Shown here piece after piece: positions 27,152-39,780 of a stretch of DNA of 64,000 bases; positions within the stretch are counted from its first letter, which is position 1, and each line of letters starts with the position of its first letter. The notes below the pieces were generated by a model. That model saw nothing but the letters and a program-made list of their open reading frames with translations. It made no database searches and was not told where the DNA came from. Source of the DNA: Ficedula albicollis (Eukaryota; Chordata; Aves; Passeriformes; Muscicapidae). Location: positions 62,178,462-62,242,461 of the forward strand of contig NC_021675.1 in assembly GCF_000247815.1 (NCBI RefSeq), written 5' to 3'. A program made the translations under genes and the position numbers.

Positions 27152-29951
27152 GCCCCTTAGAGAGGTACAAAGGGGCTTGTACACAGCTTTACCTTCTTTC
27201 TGTACTGTAAGCCAATTGTGTCCCATGCAAAAGCTGTTAATATTGGCTTGCACACAGGGAGTTTTGCATGTCTGCAATGTGTGATTTTACCTACAATACT
27301 GAATTGCAAGGATTGTGAAGCCTCCAAGCGTGTGCTTCTAGTGTTGAAATTGAAACTCTGAAGTGGGGGTACAAGCATTCCAAAGGACTAATAGGGAAAG
27401 TTTGGCATCCTCCTGCACTCTTTCCTCTTCTGTTTCCTCTCTGGAAAATGCTGGAAACCCTCAAGGCCCATCCTTGTCTGCCAGCATATCCTGGCTGACT
27501 TTAAGCACTAGATGTGCCACCTGTACAGATTTTAGCTGTGAACACAACTGAAGCTCACATGGGTTTAAGAATGATACCATTTTCATAAATAAAAAGAGCA
27601 TTTTTGGGAAATATTCACACTTCATGTGCTTTCTGAAAGCATCACCTAAATTTGCAAGATCTAAGAAATTAAGATAACAGCTCTTGATTGTGACAGCACT
27701 AACCAGGCAGTGTCCAAATCAGGTTTGGAGTCCACTCAAAAAGTAAGATAATCGCAGCAGTATCCAAGTATGGAAGGAATGGTACTGAAAACACCTCCAA
27801 AACTGGATGCAGTGACTTTCCTGGTGTCAGAGCCAGGGTTAATTTGATTTGTTCAGTACCATATGTGCTTTCTGCCTTACTGTGTAGTACCTGTGATATC
27901 GTGACTCTTTCTGATTGCCCTTCTGTATTGGGTGGATTTTTATGGCAAAAGTTCACTAGAATCTTTTCACTGACCTGCCTGCATGAAACCTATTTCAGAA
28001 GAATGGCATATACACTCAGGGAAACATTAAATCCTGACATACAGTCTCTCACACCTTTTGCTCAAAATATCTTACTGAAACTACAGAGTTTTTGAGTGTG
28101 TCTGGTAATAAAGGGAGAAATTCTTCAACATGAAGATGGTGCTGTGTTCTTCTAGTGTCTCTTGCTCCATTTTTATGGACCTACCTGCATGTTTGATAAT
28201 AAAACAGATCTGTTGATGGAGAAAACCTTTCATAGAAGCAGAGAAATATGAAGTCTGAATGGTGTTGTTAGGATCCATAACGAGTAGGAATGTGAAAATA
28301 AGTTTGTTTATGTTGCCTTTTTTTCACTGTATAAAAACAACTTAGGCTTTTCTTGGAGAACACAGCATCATAGAATTTCATAGGGCATTTTGGTTCTGAT
28401 GTGGCTGGGTGGAAGAAGTAATCAGCTTCTCAGAAACTAAGAAGGAGAGAGCCCATTCTAAAGTATGGTCTCTATAGTATGATACAGTAACACTGAAAAA
28501 TTGCCAAAAGCACGTTTTACATCAAGAAGGATTAGAAACATGTCTAACAAACAGCTATAGCAGAAAGCCCCATATGCAAACAATCAAAAGAATTTTCTGC
28601 CTTAAGAAAGAAAAAGTACTTCTTTAAAGAAGCTTGACATGTAAATACTATTGAGATATGTAATAAATCCTCAGAAACAAAAATGCAAGGAAGAGAAGGG
28701 TAATGCAGGGAGAGGTTTTTCACTCAGGCTGAATTTCCCAGTGTCAAACACTGCTTTATTATGCATGACACCAAGACAGAAGCATGATGTGGTTGCTGCC
28801 TTCTGCCACTCTGCTTGCTAGTCACTGCAGCCATTGAAGTGCCAGAAAGAAAGGAGCTGCAGAAACAATGCACACATTTGATGGAGTCTACGTTATTTTT
28901 AACTATCCCTTCAAGAATTGTACTTGTTTTGTTCATTTCTGAGGATGTTTGTTTCTGATATTTATGGCTGAACATCTGTTTTATAATCTCTGGAGAAAGT
29001 TGTGCAGAATAAATTCACTGTCATTAAATAAAGAGCAGTGTTGAACCAGCCTACTCCCCAGTTCTGAACACTGCTGTTATCTCAGGGCTTGAAATGTTTC
29101 TCTTCATGGCTAATTGATCATGATCCATGTGACAGCTTCTCCTCTCCAAACAGGAAATATCACTAAGGGATTCTTTGTCTTTCTTAAAATCTGTGTCTTT
29201 ATCTTAAAATTGTCTGTTCTCATCTGGGCAGTGGTTTTGATGGAGTTAAAGATGGGGTGGAACCAGGATTAAAACATAGCCCAGACTGCCCTGTCAACCC
29301 AGAAAAATGATGTCAAGCATCACCTAATCTGCCATAAAACCCAGGGATGAAGGTGCCAAACTTCCCTAATCAAATGTGAGAAGATAAAGTATCCACTCAA
29401 GGGAGAATTTGGTATGCAAACTTAATGGAGTGACAGGTACACACATGGCTTCTGGTGGGAGTCCTGTGAAGAACCCACAATGCCACATTTGCTGCTCTGT
29501 GGCTTCCCAGCTGGCTCTGGAAAACCAATTAACACCTTCACTTACCAGTGAGCCAGCCCCATTAGAACTGAAAAGGCATCTCAGCCTGACATGCGTTACC
29601 AGTCACACCCTGTGACATGTTCCTGCTTGTACATGATGCTTTTACACGGTCTCCCTCTGTATCTGTCTCCCTCAGCTCCTGCCTCCCAGCAGGCAGCTGG
29701 TCACAGCTGGCAGGCTTTGCTTTTTTCCATTATTCAGAAGAGCAACAGGGACAACCTCTTTTAAATGTCTTTGGTCCTTTCTCTTTTAAGACCAGACCCT
29801 GCTCCTCATCCCTGTGCCCCACATCTTCCCGTGGGCTCTGCTTGCCTCTGTGATCAGAATAATCTGGAAATATCACAGTGCTGATCGCAGCTGATCACAG
29901 CCGCCAGGCACGAAGTTGCCAGGAGGTGACAACTTCACAAGACCCAGAGAA
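27152..29951. other. Unique DNA, no supported gene
   Basis: There is no recognised repeat apart from a doubtful 30-bp CR1-like end near 28.37 kb. The G+C-richer stretch at about 29.4-29.9 kb has overlapping short frames with no family resemblance. Confidence 0.5.
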
Positions 29952-30001
29952 CAGAACAAAACAAAACAAAACAAAACAAAAAAAAGAGAGAGAGAGAGAA
30001 A
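29952..30001. repeat. Compound microsatellite (AAAAC)n-(GA)n
   Basis: About five AAAAC units are followed by an A run and about seven GA units. This is an ordinary simple repeat. Confidence 0.9.
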
Positions 30002-33000
30002 GCAGCTAGGATTTTAGAAATAACTGAGCATCCTGTTTTTCATTAAATTTTAATGGGCATGAAGGTCATACACTGAGCTAGCGATCCCACTTGTGCCTGG
30101 AAGAAAGAATACAAACTGAAAATACTATGATTGTATCTTCACTTATTCTTTCTGTCTTGTCGTTTTCAGCAACTGCATTCTCTGGCATGGTAGATTGGTA
30201 TTTGTTTTTTATCATTTTCGAAATTAGTACTATTATTTTATACTGAGTAGAAATTAGTTTCTGAACAATATTTTAAAACACAACTGCACAAGAACTAAAA
30301 ATCATGAGGTTGGAACAGAAAGCAAATACAAAATCAGCAGGTTTTGGAAGCAGAAGCCTGACTGTCACACCAATTCAGCATTCACCTCAGAATTCCTATC
30401 TGTGACCACCCGAAAACACATTTACAGTTTTGGGCCCCCAAGCCTGAAACAAGAGATCTCTGATTCTTCCTAGGCATATTTCCCATTAATTCCCCTGGGG
30501 TGTGTTGTCCTGCCAGAAGCAAGACAAACTCTGTGTCTGAACAAACTGTTCAAAATTTCATATGGTGAAAAATTAAAAATTTTGAATATAGCCTGAGTTT
30601 TTCTCTATCACCAAAGACAAAGATAAAAAGAGAGGACATAACACAATACTTTGTTGCCTAAGGGGATCTCTCATTTGGAAGTTAATAAGTATTTGAGTAA
30701 AAATGCTTACACTAACAGGCATAATGGAAAGATAAACAGGGGGTTTGTAAACAAAACAAATTTATTTTCTTTTGAAATTGGATCCTGCAAGTGTTCTCAC
30801 CACTAAGAATTATTGCTTACAGAGCAGTTTCTCAAAGAGCTGCCTGGGTACTGGGTGTGTGATGACTCCTTCATATGCAGCATTACTGCAGGAAGGAAAA
30901 CTAATTGAGGAAATTAATATGCAGTGCTCAAGGCTGAGGCCATCAGATAAATTTCTACTGCTTCGAAGCAAGCTGAGACCTACTCAGAAGTTCATTGTGC
31001 CTGTGCAGTGACACTTTTTATCAGTGTTTCCCTATTCTAATGAAACTTCTTCCTGGGCAGCCCTCAGAATTGAGAGGCTAATTCACTTTCTTTTGAGTCT
31101 ATAACCTGCAGAGGCTATGATCAGCCTTTCTGTGAGGATTGTCAATGGGAAGAAAAAGCTGGAGACAGTCCAAACTTATGGTTGACATCTTAATAGTGAC
31201 TTTTCTCATAATATCTTCTCATTATGTCTTTACTTGCTGGATCAGGGACAAAATTAACAAGTTCTGAGGACACAGATAGGACAGAACTGCTGCTAAATTA
31301 CACATTTAGTTTGTGTTGCTTTATCTTATCCCTTTCTTTGTGAAAAATAATTTGAAGGTTTTTCAGCATCTTAATTCCAATTTACTCCTTTCTTCATTGA
31401 TTCTTCAAAAATTCTAATGCATATTATACACTTTGAGATTTTCCTCCAGAGCATTACTTCCCTCCTTTCTCCCCCCAGATCTTTTTATTTTTTTGTACTC
31501 CCATCTAGCATGGATTCCCAAGGCACAATTTGAGGGATGTGTTGGTGCATGCATGGTGGAATAATTGCCATGGAAAGCAGGAGGCAAAGTGCAGTGGGGA
31601 AAAGAATAAAAAGGAAAAAATCCCTCAAACAAAGCAAAAACAAGCAACTTAAAAAGCAGAGGCTTAGACCACCTAGTCTTTATCCTGGCAAATGCCCTTG
31701 GCTCATCTCCCTTCCAAAGAAAGGGAAGAATGGGGAAAAGAGAAGTGCAGAAGATATCCCAGTACCCCAGTCATCACTAGCAGCTCAGTCCCCAACCCTG
31801 AATTTTCAGTCGTGATTACACATCTGCAGGAGCTTTGTTCTGTGGGTATAGAGATCCTTTTTCAGCTGGTGCTGTACCAGCTTTGCAAGATCACAGGAGC
31901 CAGGCCAAAACTAAATTGTCACAGCACTCAAATGAGATGCTGCTTGGTCTTGCCTTGGTTCTGAGAAGCACATTTTGCCTCCAGATACTCTAAGCAACCT
32001 TTGATGAAGTCAGGCAAGTTTGTCAATGCAAAGTTATTTTCTTGCTTTTGTTGTCATTTTAATTCATTCATCCATACCTGTTTCTGCAAGTTAAAAGCTT
32101 TCTCAGTTAACAGCTGGCATTTCCCTCAGATCTGGAGCTTAGTGCTTGCCAGAAACCATCTTCTACCAGAAAGGAAGAAAGCAGGTGGAAACACACATGT
32201 TGAAGATTTTTTTCCTTTGTACCCTCAGCTTGATTTTATACTGCCTGGGCATACACAATAACCTCTTTGTCTGCAAGTTTAAATTACCCCAATACAGACA
32301 ACAGATGAAGGAACAGAAAAACATTTTCATTTTGTTTTGAATGACTCTTTGGCTCAAAGGTCTCAGCCTGCTTTATTTATTTATAAAAATGTAATGCTAT
32401 CTGATATACCACACATGCAAATGCTTTTAAGGCTTATGCCTCAAAGTTTGGAAATTAGCAAACACAGAACTGCTTACTTGGTCCTCAGATGTTATCCACA
32501 TCTCAGCAGGACCTCTAATGGATTTTCCACATCATTTAATATCTTGCAAGATGTAACAACACATTGTGTCATTTTTCAGAAGCAATTAAGCTAAAGTTAT
32601 GATTTGAAGGAAACTGCCTCCCACTTAATCAGAAAGCAGTAAGTTTCCTTTGCCAAAGCTTAGCCTTCATACAGGGGACTAATATAACAGCTCTAAAAAG
32701 TGAAGCTCAAGATCTGAAGGCATTTATAGACTATCTACTTTAGGTGGCAAATGTTACATGCATGGATGAAAACAGACCCTGGATTTCCCCTGCTTGGTTC
32801 TACAAGCTGTGTGGGCACAACCAGGGCCATGCACAGCCAGCCCAGATCTTGCACAGAGAAACATTTCATCCCACACTGTACCGTGCTGGCTGGCTCAGGT
32901 GAGGCACTAACACATCAGCACAGCCCCCAGAGCCACCACATGGACAGCCAGGCTGAGCAAGAGAGGCTCCAAAGTTCCTCTGAACCTTCTCATGGAGACG

Positions 33001-34355
33001 AACCCTGCGCCCACTCAGCCCTGGGGGAAGCTGTGGGGATCAGAGCCCACATTAAAAAGATTTCAGGTTATCACAAACACTTTGCTCTCAGCAAGGTGGT
33101 GGTTGAGATAGTCAAAACAAGGTGGAAAACAGAGGAGAGCAAGGCCACGACCTAGAGCCAGAGGATGAGGACTAACCAGGAATGGAGCAAAAATGAAGAT
33201 CAGGAGATGCCTGGAAATCACTGCTTAAACTGTCCAACAGCTTCTATGAAACATCTTCAAATGAGCATATAAACTGCATGCACATGCTGAGCCAACTCAC
33301 TGATAAATAGACAGCAGCTATTGGTCACAGTAGAGGCAGTTTCATTTTAATTAATTTTTAGTAGCTTTTAATACTTTATTTCATTTTGATCTCGTGGGGT
33401 TTTTGTGCTTTCCTCTATGCAAAACCTGAAATATTTTGTAAAAGTTGAATGGAGATCAGCTTACAAATTCTGGTCTGACTTTAAAACACAAGAAACTTTG
33501 CAAACCTAATTATATCTATTCAAAAAAAAGCTTAGAGGCTGTTTAAAAACCATTCCTGCCCTGGAGACCTTTCAAGCTTATGAAAATCTGGAGATCAACG
33601 AAGGGCAGAAGTGTCATGCCCATTTTGCACATTTCATTAAATCTAAGGAACAAGCCAAATGTGTGGTGAGGAGGAATAGGGCAGGGTAGGAGGTCTGGCT
33701 CTGAGCCTTACAGTTCTGTGCATTTGCAATGCAAATTTCTCACATGCAGTAAAGTTGTTATTATGGTTTGATCAAGAGAGGGTTTTAAAATATATGAACT
33801 GAACAGTTTATGAGTAACCTCTTTTCACAGATTGTAGTTGCTTATAGTTTCAATTCCAGTCCAGAGAGCAAGAAAAATAATTTCAGACTTCTGTGTTAGG
33901 TCCAGATGGGATAGTAAAGCTCCTGCTTCAAAACACAACACAACCTGTAAGTGCTGGAGTTCAAAGAAACTTCCCAAAACATGGAGGGGTTTGGCACTTA
34001 TCTGAGTTTCTGTTTATCCACAGAGTGTAAGGCAGAGTGCTAGGAAGGCACACTAAATTAATATCAGTTATGAAATACTTTCATGCTCTCTTTTCTATGC
34101 ATCTGTTAATTCTTCAGATCAGTTACTTATATTCCTAGTAGATGGTTCAGATATTTCTTTATACTTGTCAAAAATGGTCTTGCATGGCAAAAGAAATACA
34201 TCAGCCAATCTTACTCATTCTGTCTCAAGTCTATATTTTTTTTCTTCTGAATAAAGTATTAACTTCAACTGCTGTCACTAGTTAAAAAAATTTACAAGAT
34301 CTCTTACCTTTAAATTTCTTGTAATGATTTAATAAGGCTTTTTTAACTCTTTTGA
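30002..34355. other. Unique AT-rich DNA, no supported gene
   Basis: The longest frame is a plus-strand run of 134 codons (32751-33155) in a G+C-richer patch. The product is rich in His, Ser and Glu and matches nothing I know. No repeat family is recognised. Confidence 0.5.
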
Positions 34356-34620
34356 ATATATATATATTTATTCCAATAAGCATAGATCAATCTATATTGA
34401 TCAATCTATATGAGATCAATCTCATACAATAATGGCAGTTTTAGACATGCAAAGGACAAGGCATTTTGTAGCTATTTATATCTGTTTTGCCAAGAAACCC
34501 ACTAGTTTTGCAAAATGGAATCTGATAATGAAGTATCTTATGTTAAATTTTATTAAGAAGAGCTACACGTGACCCTGTTCACTAAATGAAAAGAGAAATA
34601 TATAAATATATATATATATT
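34356..34620. repeat. Short AT repeats and a 14-bp 'gatcaatctatat' triplet
   Basis: A short (AT)n tract lies near 34358-34370. About three copies of a 'gatcaatctatat'-like unit lie near 34386-34424. Another (AT)n tract lies near 34600-34620. All are minor simple repeats separated by unique sequence. Confidence 0.8.
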
Positions 34621-35019
34621 TTTAGACACATAAAAAAAATACAACCTGTAATTTTGCTGGAATCTGAGTAGAAACTAGTGACTAGCAAAAATCATGTGCA
34701 TTTGGCATTGTGAGATGAAAAGACTGAAATCCTCCTCAATTTTTAGCCATCTTAGGAGACTGCATACTGCTCAGGATGCAAGTGTGGCGAGTGCAGCTTT
34801 TGCAAGCTGCTCATGGCAACTCAAAAATCAGTTTAGAGTAAATTCATCATCTGGACAAAAGAGAGACCATAAAACCCCTGTTTTGGGAACTGAATGAGAA
34901 CAAAGTGAAGGGAGCAACTTCACAAGCTGAGACGGACATGCTGCAAAAATTATACTTGTTACAATGAAATAAAGCAGTTTTTCCTAGAACTGATTATCCT
35001 AATGTAAATCTCATTGCCA
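34621..35019. other. Unique DNA before an inverted CR1
   Basis: There is a single 67-codon frame with no resemblance, and nothing else is recognised. Confidence 0.45.
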
Positions 35020-35400
35020 GTCCACTGCAGAGCATCCTCACAAGGAAGTTGTAACTGCAATGGGGTCTCTCTCCTTGTTCTCCTCCAGGCTGAGCAGACC
35101 AAGTGACCTCAGCCACGCCCCACACAACTTCACCTCCACCTCCTTCACCACCTTTGTTACCCTCCTTTGGGCACTCTCTTGTAGCTTTTATATCCTGCAC
35201 TGAGGTGAGGACAATCCCTCCCTTGCCTGGCTGTCCCTGGTGCCCCCAGGACAGGGATGTCCCTCCTGGCTGCCAGGGCACTGCTGGCTCATGTCCAACT
35301 TGCCATCCACCAGGACCCCAAGGTCTATTTCCATGGCACTGCTCTCCAGCCCCTCATTCTCCAATCTGTTCATGTATCCGGGGTGCCCCAGCCCAGGTCT
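35020..35400 (-). mobile_element. CR1 LINE fragment, minus strand, rearranged
   Basis: The left part (about 35085-35180) is the reverse complement of the same CR1 stretch seen at 14.56-14.70 kb. It includes 'ggctgagcagaccaagtga', 'cctcag' and 'ttcaccacctttgtt'. The right part encodes, on the minus strand, a CR1 reverse-transcriptase tail. Between them lies a shortened section, suggesting an internal deletion. The element is 5'-truncated and cannot be active. Confidence 0.75.
35188..35373 (-). pseudogene. CR1 ORF2 (reverse transcriptase) remnant
   Basis: The frame contains LGVLVDGKLDMSQQC at residues 18-32 (positions 35278-35322). I recognise this as a conserved block near the C-terminal side of the CR1 reverse transcriptase. 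After it the frame moves into unrelated reading ('PGSQEGHPCPGG'), consistent with a frameshift or deletion. Only about 61 codons remain open, compared with several hundred in an intact ORF2. It is a non-functional remnant. Confidence 0.7.
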
Positions 35401-38086
35401 GAATAAAAAGCCTTGATTTCTATCAGAAATTTAATTACAATGTCAACACCGTTCTACCATCCTTCTATATCAATATTAACTTAGCAAAATTCACAATCAA
35501 AACTGCCATAGTAATGAAATAGAGAAACTGGCATGAATTCTACAAAAGATTGTTAACACTTATAATCTGTGTCCAGATCAGAGTAACTTGGACTGGAAGA
35601 AGATTGTATTTTTTTGAAAAAGTCAGAACACACCAGTTTTATAAACCACTATGGTATTGCTCCCTGTCTGTCCTATTTGATCCTTCTGTTCCTCCCATGC
35701 AAACGATTTCTCTTGCTGTTCCCCCACAACTGAGCCTGTCACCTCTTCTGTGCCAGCTCCAAAAGAGCTAATTACTCCTTTTTTCTCTCTTGTCATCTAC
35801 TGTATTAGTATAGTTAAATTAAAATATGAGCAGTTGTCTTTAACTTTTAGGTTAGCATTGAGTTTGTTGCTTTTGTCACATACTATGAAAGTTCTTGTGC
35901 CAGGAAGCTTTTTATATCAGCATCAGGCTGCTTAATTAAAACCTGTTAAATCTCCCTACACTTGTGCTCTTATGTTCTTAGTACAGCTGTTACTACACAT
36001 TTGTAGGGCAATTTCTGAGTTAATTGAGCCAATCTATTACTGTAAAAATAAGTGAGATCTACTGCATTCTGTCTTGTTTAGACTTTTCAGCTAATTAAGA
36101 CTTTGTTTGATTCTATCCACTCTAAATAAATGACACATTTTAACAGTCATAATGGGGAAAGTTTAGCAAAGTTAGTGTCGTGCATTGAGCAAAATTCATT
36201 AAAAGGAACCTTCTGTGGTAGAAAAACAGTAAATTTACTTTGTTTGAGTCAATTTGCTATTCAGAACAAGAGATGGCAAGAATTTTTTTTGTATATCTGA
36301 TTGTTTTAGCTATGGGCTTCCTTTCACTTATGAAACTTGGGGTAAATGACCTGTATTTTAGGCTCTGCAAAAAACTTTCAATGCTCTGAAAGAAATATTG
36401 CAAACTTCTTTGGAGGTAGTCTGATAGGGATACATAAGAATATATGTACTAGTGTAGATAAAAATTTTCAAGAAAGAATTCATTTTCTGCCTGAAGTAGC
36501 ATGTTGTACTCCACACACAATATGTTCATTATTAAACATTTACATTTTGATTTCTCTGTCATTATCTTGTCTTCACTTTTTGGCAACTGTCAGAATTTGT
36601 AGAAGGAATATGAAGAACTGAAGAGCTGTAATATTTTTCTGTTTGTTCTATGTCTTTACATTCATCTGGAAAGTGTAGAAAGGCTTTTACAATTTTTTTT
36701 TTTAAATCTAGGTCTATTCAGAAGAGTTTTTCAATGAGACTGTCATTTGTGTGCTGGAATGCAACAGGAACTCATGAAATCTTCTGTAGATAAAGTGTGT
36801 CTTTTGAACACTTATTTCTGTAATGACTCTTTGGTAATGGGTAATTAGGGATTATTGGTATGGAAGTGGGAAAAATAAGTAGAATAAACCCATGGAAAAG
36901 AAAAGAGATTAAATGGAAACTGGGCTCATAATTAAGTGGCCTTTAAGAAACCATCATTAAGAAGTACCTTGGTGATTCAGGCTTCGATGCAATACTAGAT
37001 CTCTGCAAGGCTTCCACTCCTTCATCCCTCCTCCTCCTTTCTATTTTCCACATTTGCTATATTTAATCTCTGATTAGATGTAAATGCTGGGAATCAGGCA
37101 GGGGTCACCTTGAGTTTGAACAGCACCTAGTTCACATGAGTCCTATTCTTAGTGGTAAAGTTATTACTGGATGTCATAAGATCACCTCCAAAATAACACT
37201 CCCAGAAATCAACCTCATGGGTCCAAGTCCTGCAAAGACTCTGCCTGAATTAATTGGACCATTGGAGAAGCATGAAGTAAAATAAGTGCAAATAAGTCTT
37301 TGCAGAATCACAGATGGTCACTGGAGATTAAGAACATGTTCTCAGCTGCATTTCACTGCAGAAGTCTAAGCATATGGAGCAGGCATGCTGAACTTCTGTT
37401 ACTTAGCATTTATGGAATGAGCAACAGTGAAGACACTGTGAAAATGTGTGAAGGAGAGAACTAAACCTTTTCATCACATTTGTCACCAAAAGAATCGTTC
37501 AAGACAATGAAACTAATTTCATATTAAAGATACAAGTTATGCTGTCTTTTTTTATGGAAAGTTTCAGTTGGGCGGAAAAAAAAAATTTAAAAACCCACCA
37601 CATTTGCAGATAAGGAAATTATTCTTGGGTGTGGGTGTAGAGAGAAAAATAAAAGTAGCACTTAAGATTAAACAAGGAGTAGGAGGCAATGTCTGTAGAG
37701 AGAAAAGTAGAATTTTATATCCTTAAAGTTCAAAGTTAAAAGACAGCTGAAATACCATCAGAGAGAACAGCGATCAAGAGAATGCAAAATTAGGAAACAT
37801 GCCTTGATCATTTGTCAATAGGGGTCAAATTCCAATTTGCTTTTTCCTGCCCAAAATTGAGACTGTTTGCTTTTGACAGTGAAAAAAGTTTTGTTAACCT
37901 CAAATAAATCTGCTCCTCTTTATATCTTTTCTTCTTTTTCTTATTTTTTGTGCTTTTTAATAAAAACAGTCAAGAGTATCCTTAAACTGCTGGAGGAGGA
38001 GTCATAGTCATCAGATGACTTTCAATAACTCTCAGGATGTACGTCATCTAAATTCATTTTCTGCCTCCAAAGCTCAAAAGGCTGAA
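35401..38086. other. Unique AT-rich DNA, no supported gene
   Basis: Frames are under 95 codons. I recognise no repeat or RNA gene. Confidence 0.5.
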
Positions 38087-38132
38087 ATCTACAATCTTTG
38101 CCTCCCAAGATCTACAATCCTTGCCTCCCAAG
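38087..38132. repeat. Tandem duplication, 23-bp unit
   Basis: 'atctacaatctttgcctcc' plus 'caag' is repeated once with one substitution at 38087 and 38110. Confidence 0.85.
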
Positions 38133-39780
38133 AGAGACCTCAGAAGCCTTGATATTTTTTTTTTTAATGGAACGATTCCAGCATGAAGCTGTTTGAAGAA
38201 AGATTTCTTTCCACAAGTGGTGAGACTGTTTCCAAGGAATTGGGAGACCATTCAATCTCTTCAAATAGCTGGGCAGCACAAAATCTCTAAACAGGGTAGA
38301 ATATGGTAATCTGAAGGATCTGTCAAGGACAACTACCATTAACATAACAATGTGAACCAAAGGCAGCCCAGCAGGATAATCCATGCACCAGCATTTCTGG
38401 CCATAGGTACCCAAGGCAGAAATCCGTGTAACCCTGTGGTGGGAGCCAGATGGAGATGGCAGGGAGCAGAAATGGGAGGCAGGCTGTCCAGGAGGAAGGT
38501 CCTGGCACATCACCTCCTCCCCCCTCCTCACCTGGCCAGAGGGAGCTCTGACAGGGGCTCACCTGTGCACTTGGAGCTGCTGCTCTTCACTTTTCCAGCT
38601 CCTGCTGTTGCGGGACCTCCTTTTCCCCTCCTCCCCTTGTTTTCATTGGTTTCTGGTACCTACAGAAGTTTTCCAGCTCGTCCCTGAGGTTGGCTGATCC
38701 CTTGGCTAAGATTTTTCTGGCTGTCTCTGAAGTACCAAAGCCCAGGTGCTTCCCAGAGGGGCACTTCAGCAATCAACATGCTGCAGCCAGACAAAGGAGG
38801 GACTGGAAGGAAAAACAGGAGCATTAGTAGAGACTCTGGAAGATTTGGAATTTTCTTGAGAAAGAGAGAGTAAAAATAAGAAATTGTGATTCCTACTGAG
38901 TGTTTTGCCTCCAACTTCAACTTAAATAATATGAAAGGACATGAATTTTTCCCACCCTGGGCATGTAATTCCTGTCATTAACCATAACCATCAGTATTTT
39001 CACTCTTGTGACATTGTCCATGCCATATACTTACAACCCTTGGCTTGGCCTCTTGGCTGCCCTAATGCAGACCCATAAAAGCTTTCCAAGATTAGGATTA
39101 AAGTCTTTCTAATTTAACCCAATCCCCATGTCACAGCTATCCTGTCAGGAATATTTCTCCCTCTCTGCAGAGAAGCTGGATGCTGCCCACCAAACCACCA
39201 CACTTCAGTATTCAATTTGCAGGGCCAAAGGAAGGGCAAACACCTGCAAGTTCACTCCTTAGTGTGCTACCTTCACCTTTGAAGAAATCACTACACAACT
39301 CTTCCCATCAAAGCTACAGCATGAGCAACTGTGCAGAGAAAGGCCATGAATTAACAAGTCTCTTCCCTTGTCAGGTCAATGCCTCTTTTATGTGTCATGC
39401 TAAATTAATTTATGATAACTGACAGCTGCCTGCAGTATCCTTCCCTCTATACATTACACAGCAGCACAAATCTGACAAATAATTCAGAAGGAATTATTTG
39501 TAACATTCATAATCATACTTGCTCACAAATATGCCATCAAATAATCCCTGGCTGGCAGCTTAATAGCTTCATCTCTGATTACTGTTCCCATAAAACCTCA
39601 GAGAAACAGAAGTGCCTGCATTTGGATGATAATATCACCAGCTATTTCAAAGACAACTAAAATTTTAAAACAATAAAGATGTTTTTATTGTTCCCTACAG
39701 GAAGAGCATGACAGACTAAATAAAAATGCCAACATAGATTCAAGCAAAAACTCTCTCTAGCAGAAACTGAGACAGAAATC
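38133..39780. other. Unique DNA with a G+C-richer patch
   Basis: The patch at about 38.44-38.8 kb carries overlapping frames on both strands (139 codons minus at 38112-38531, 111 codons plus at 38352-38687), neither recognisable. The rest is AT-rich with nothing identified. Confidence 0.45.

Noticed and set aside
28365..28400. Possible CR1 3' end ('atcatagaatttcatagg')
   Set aside because: The similarity covers about 30 bp and the flanks do not continue as CR1.
32751..33155. 134-codon plus frame
   Set aside because: Low-complexity His/Ser/Glu-rich product in a G+C-richer patch, with no recognised domain.
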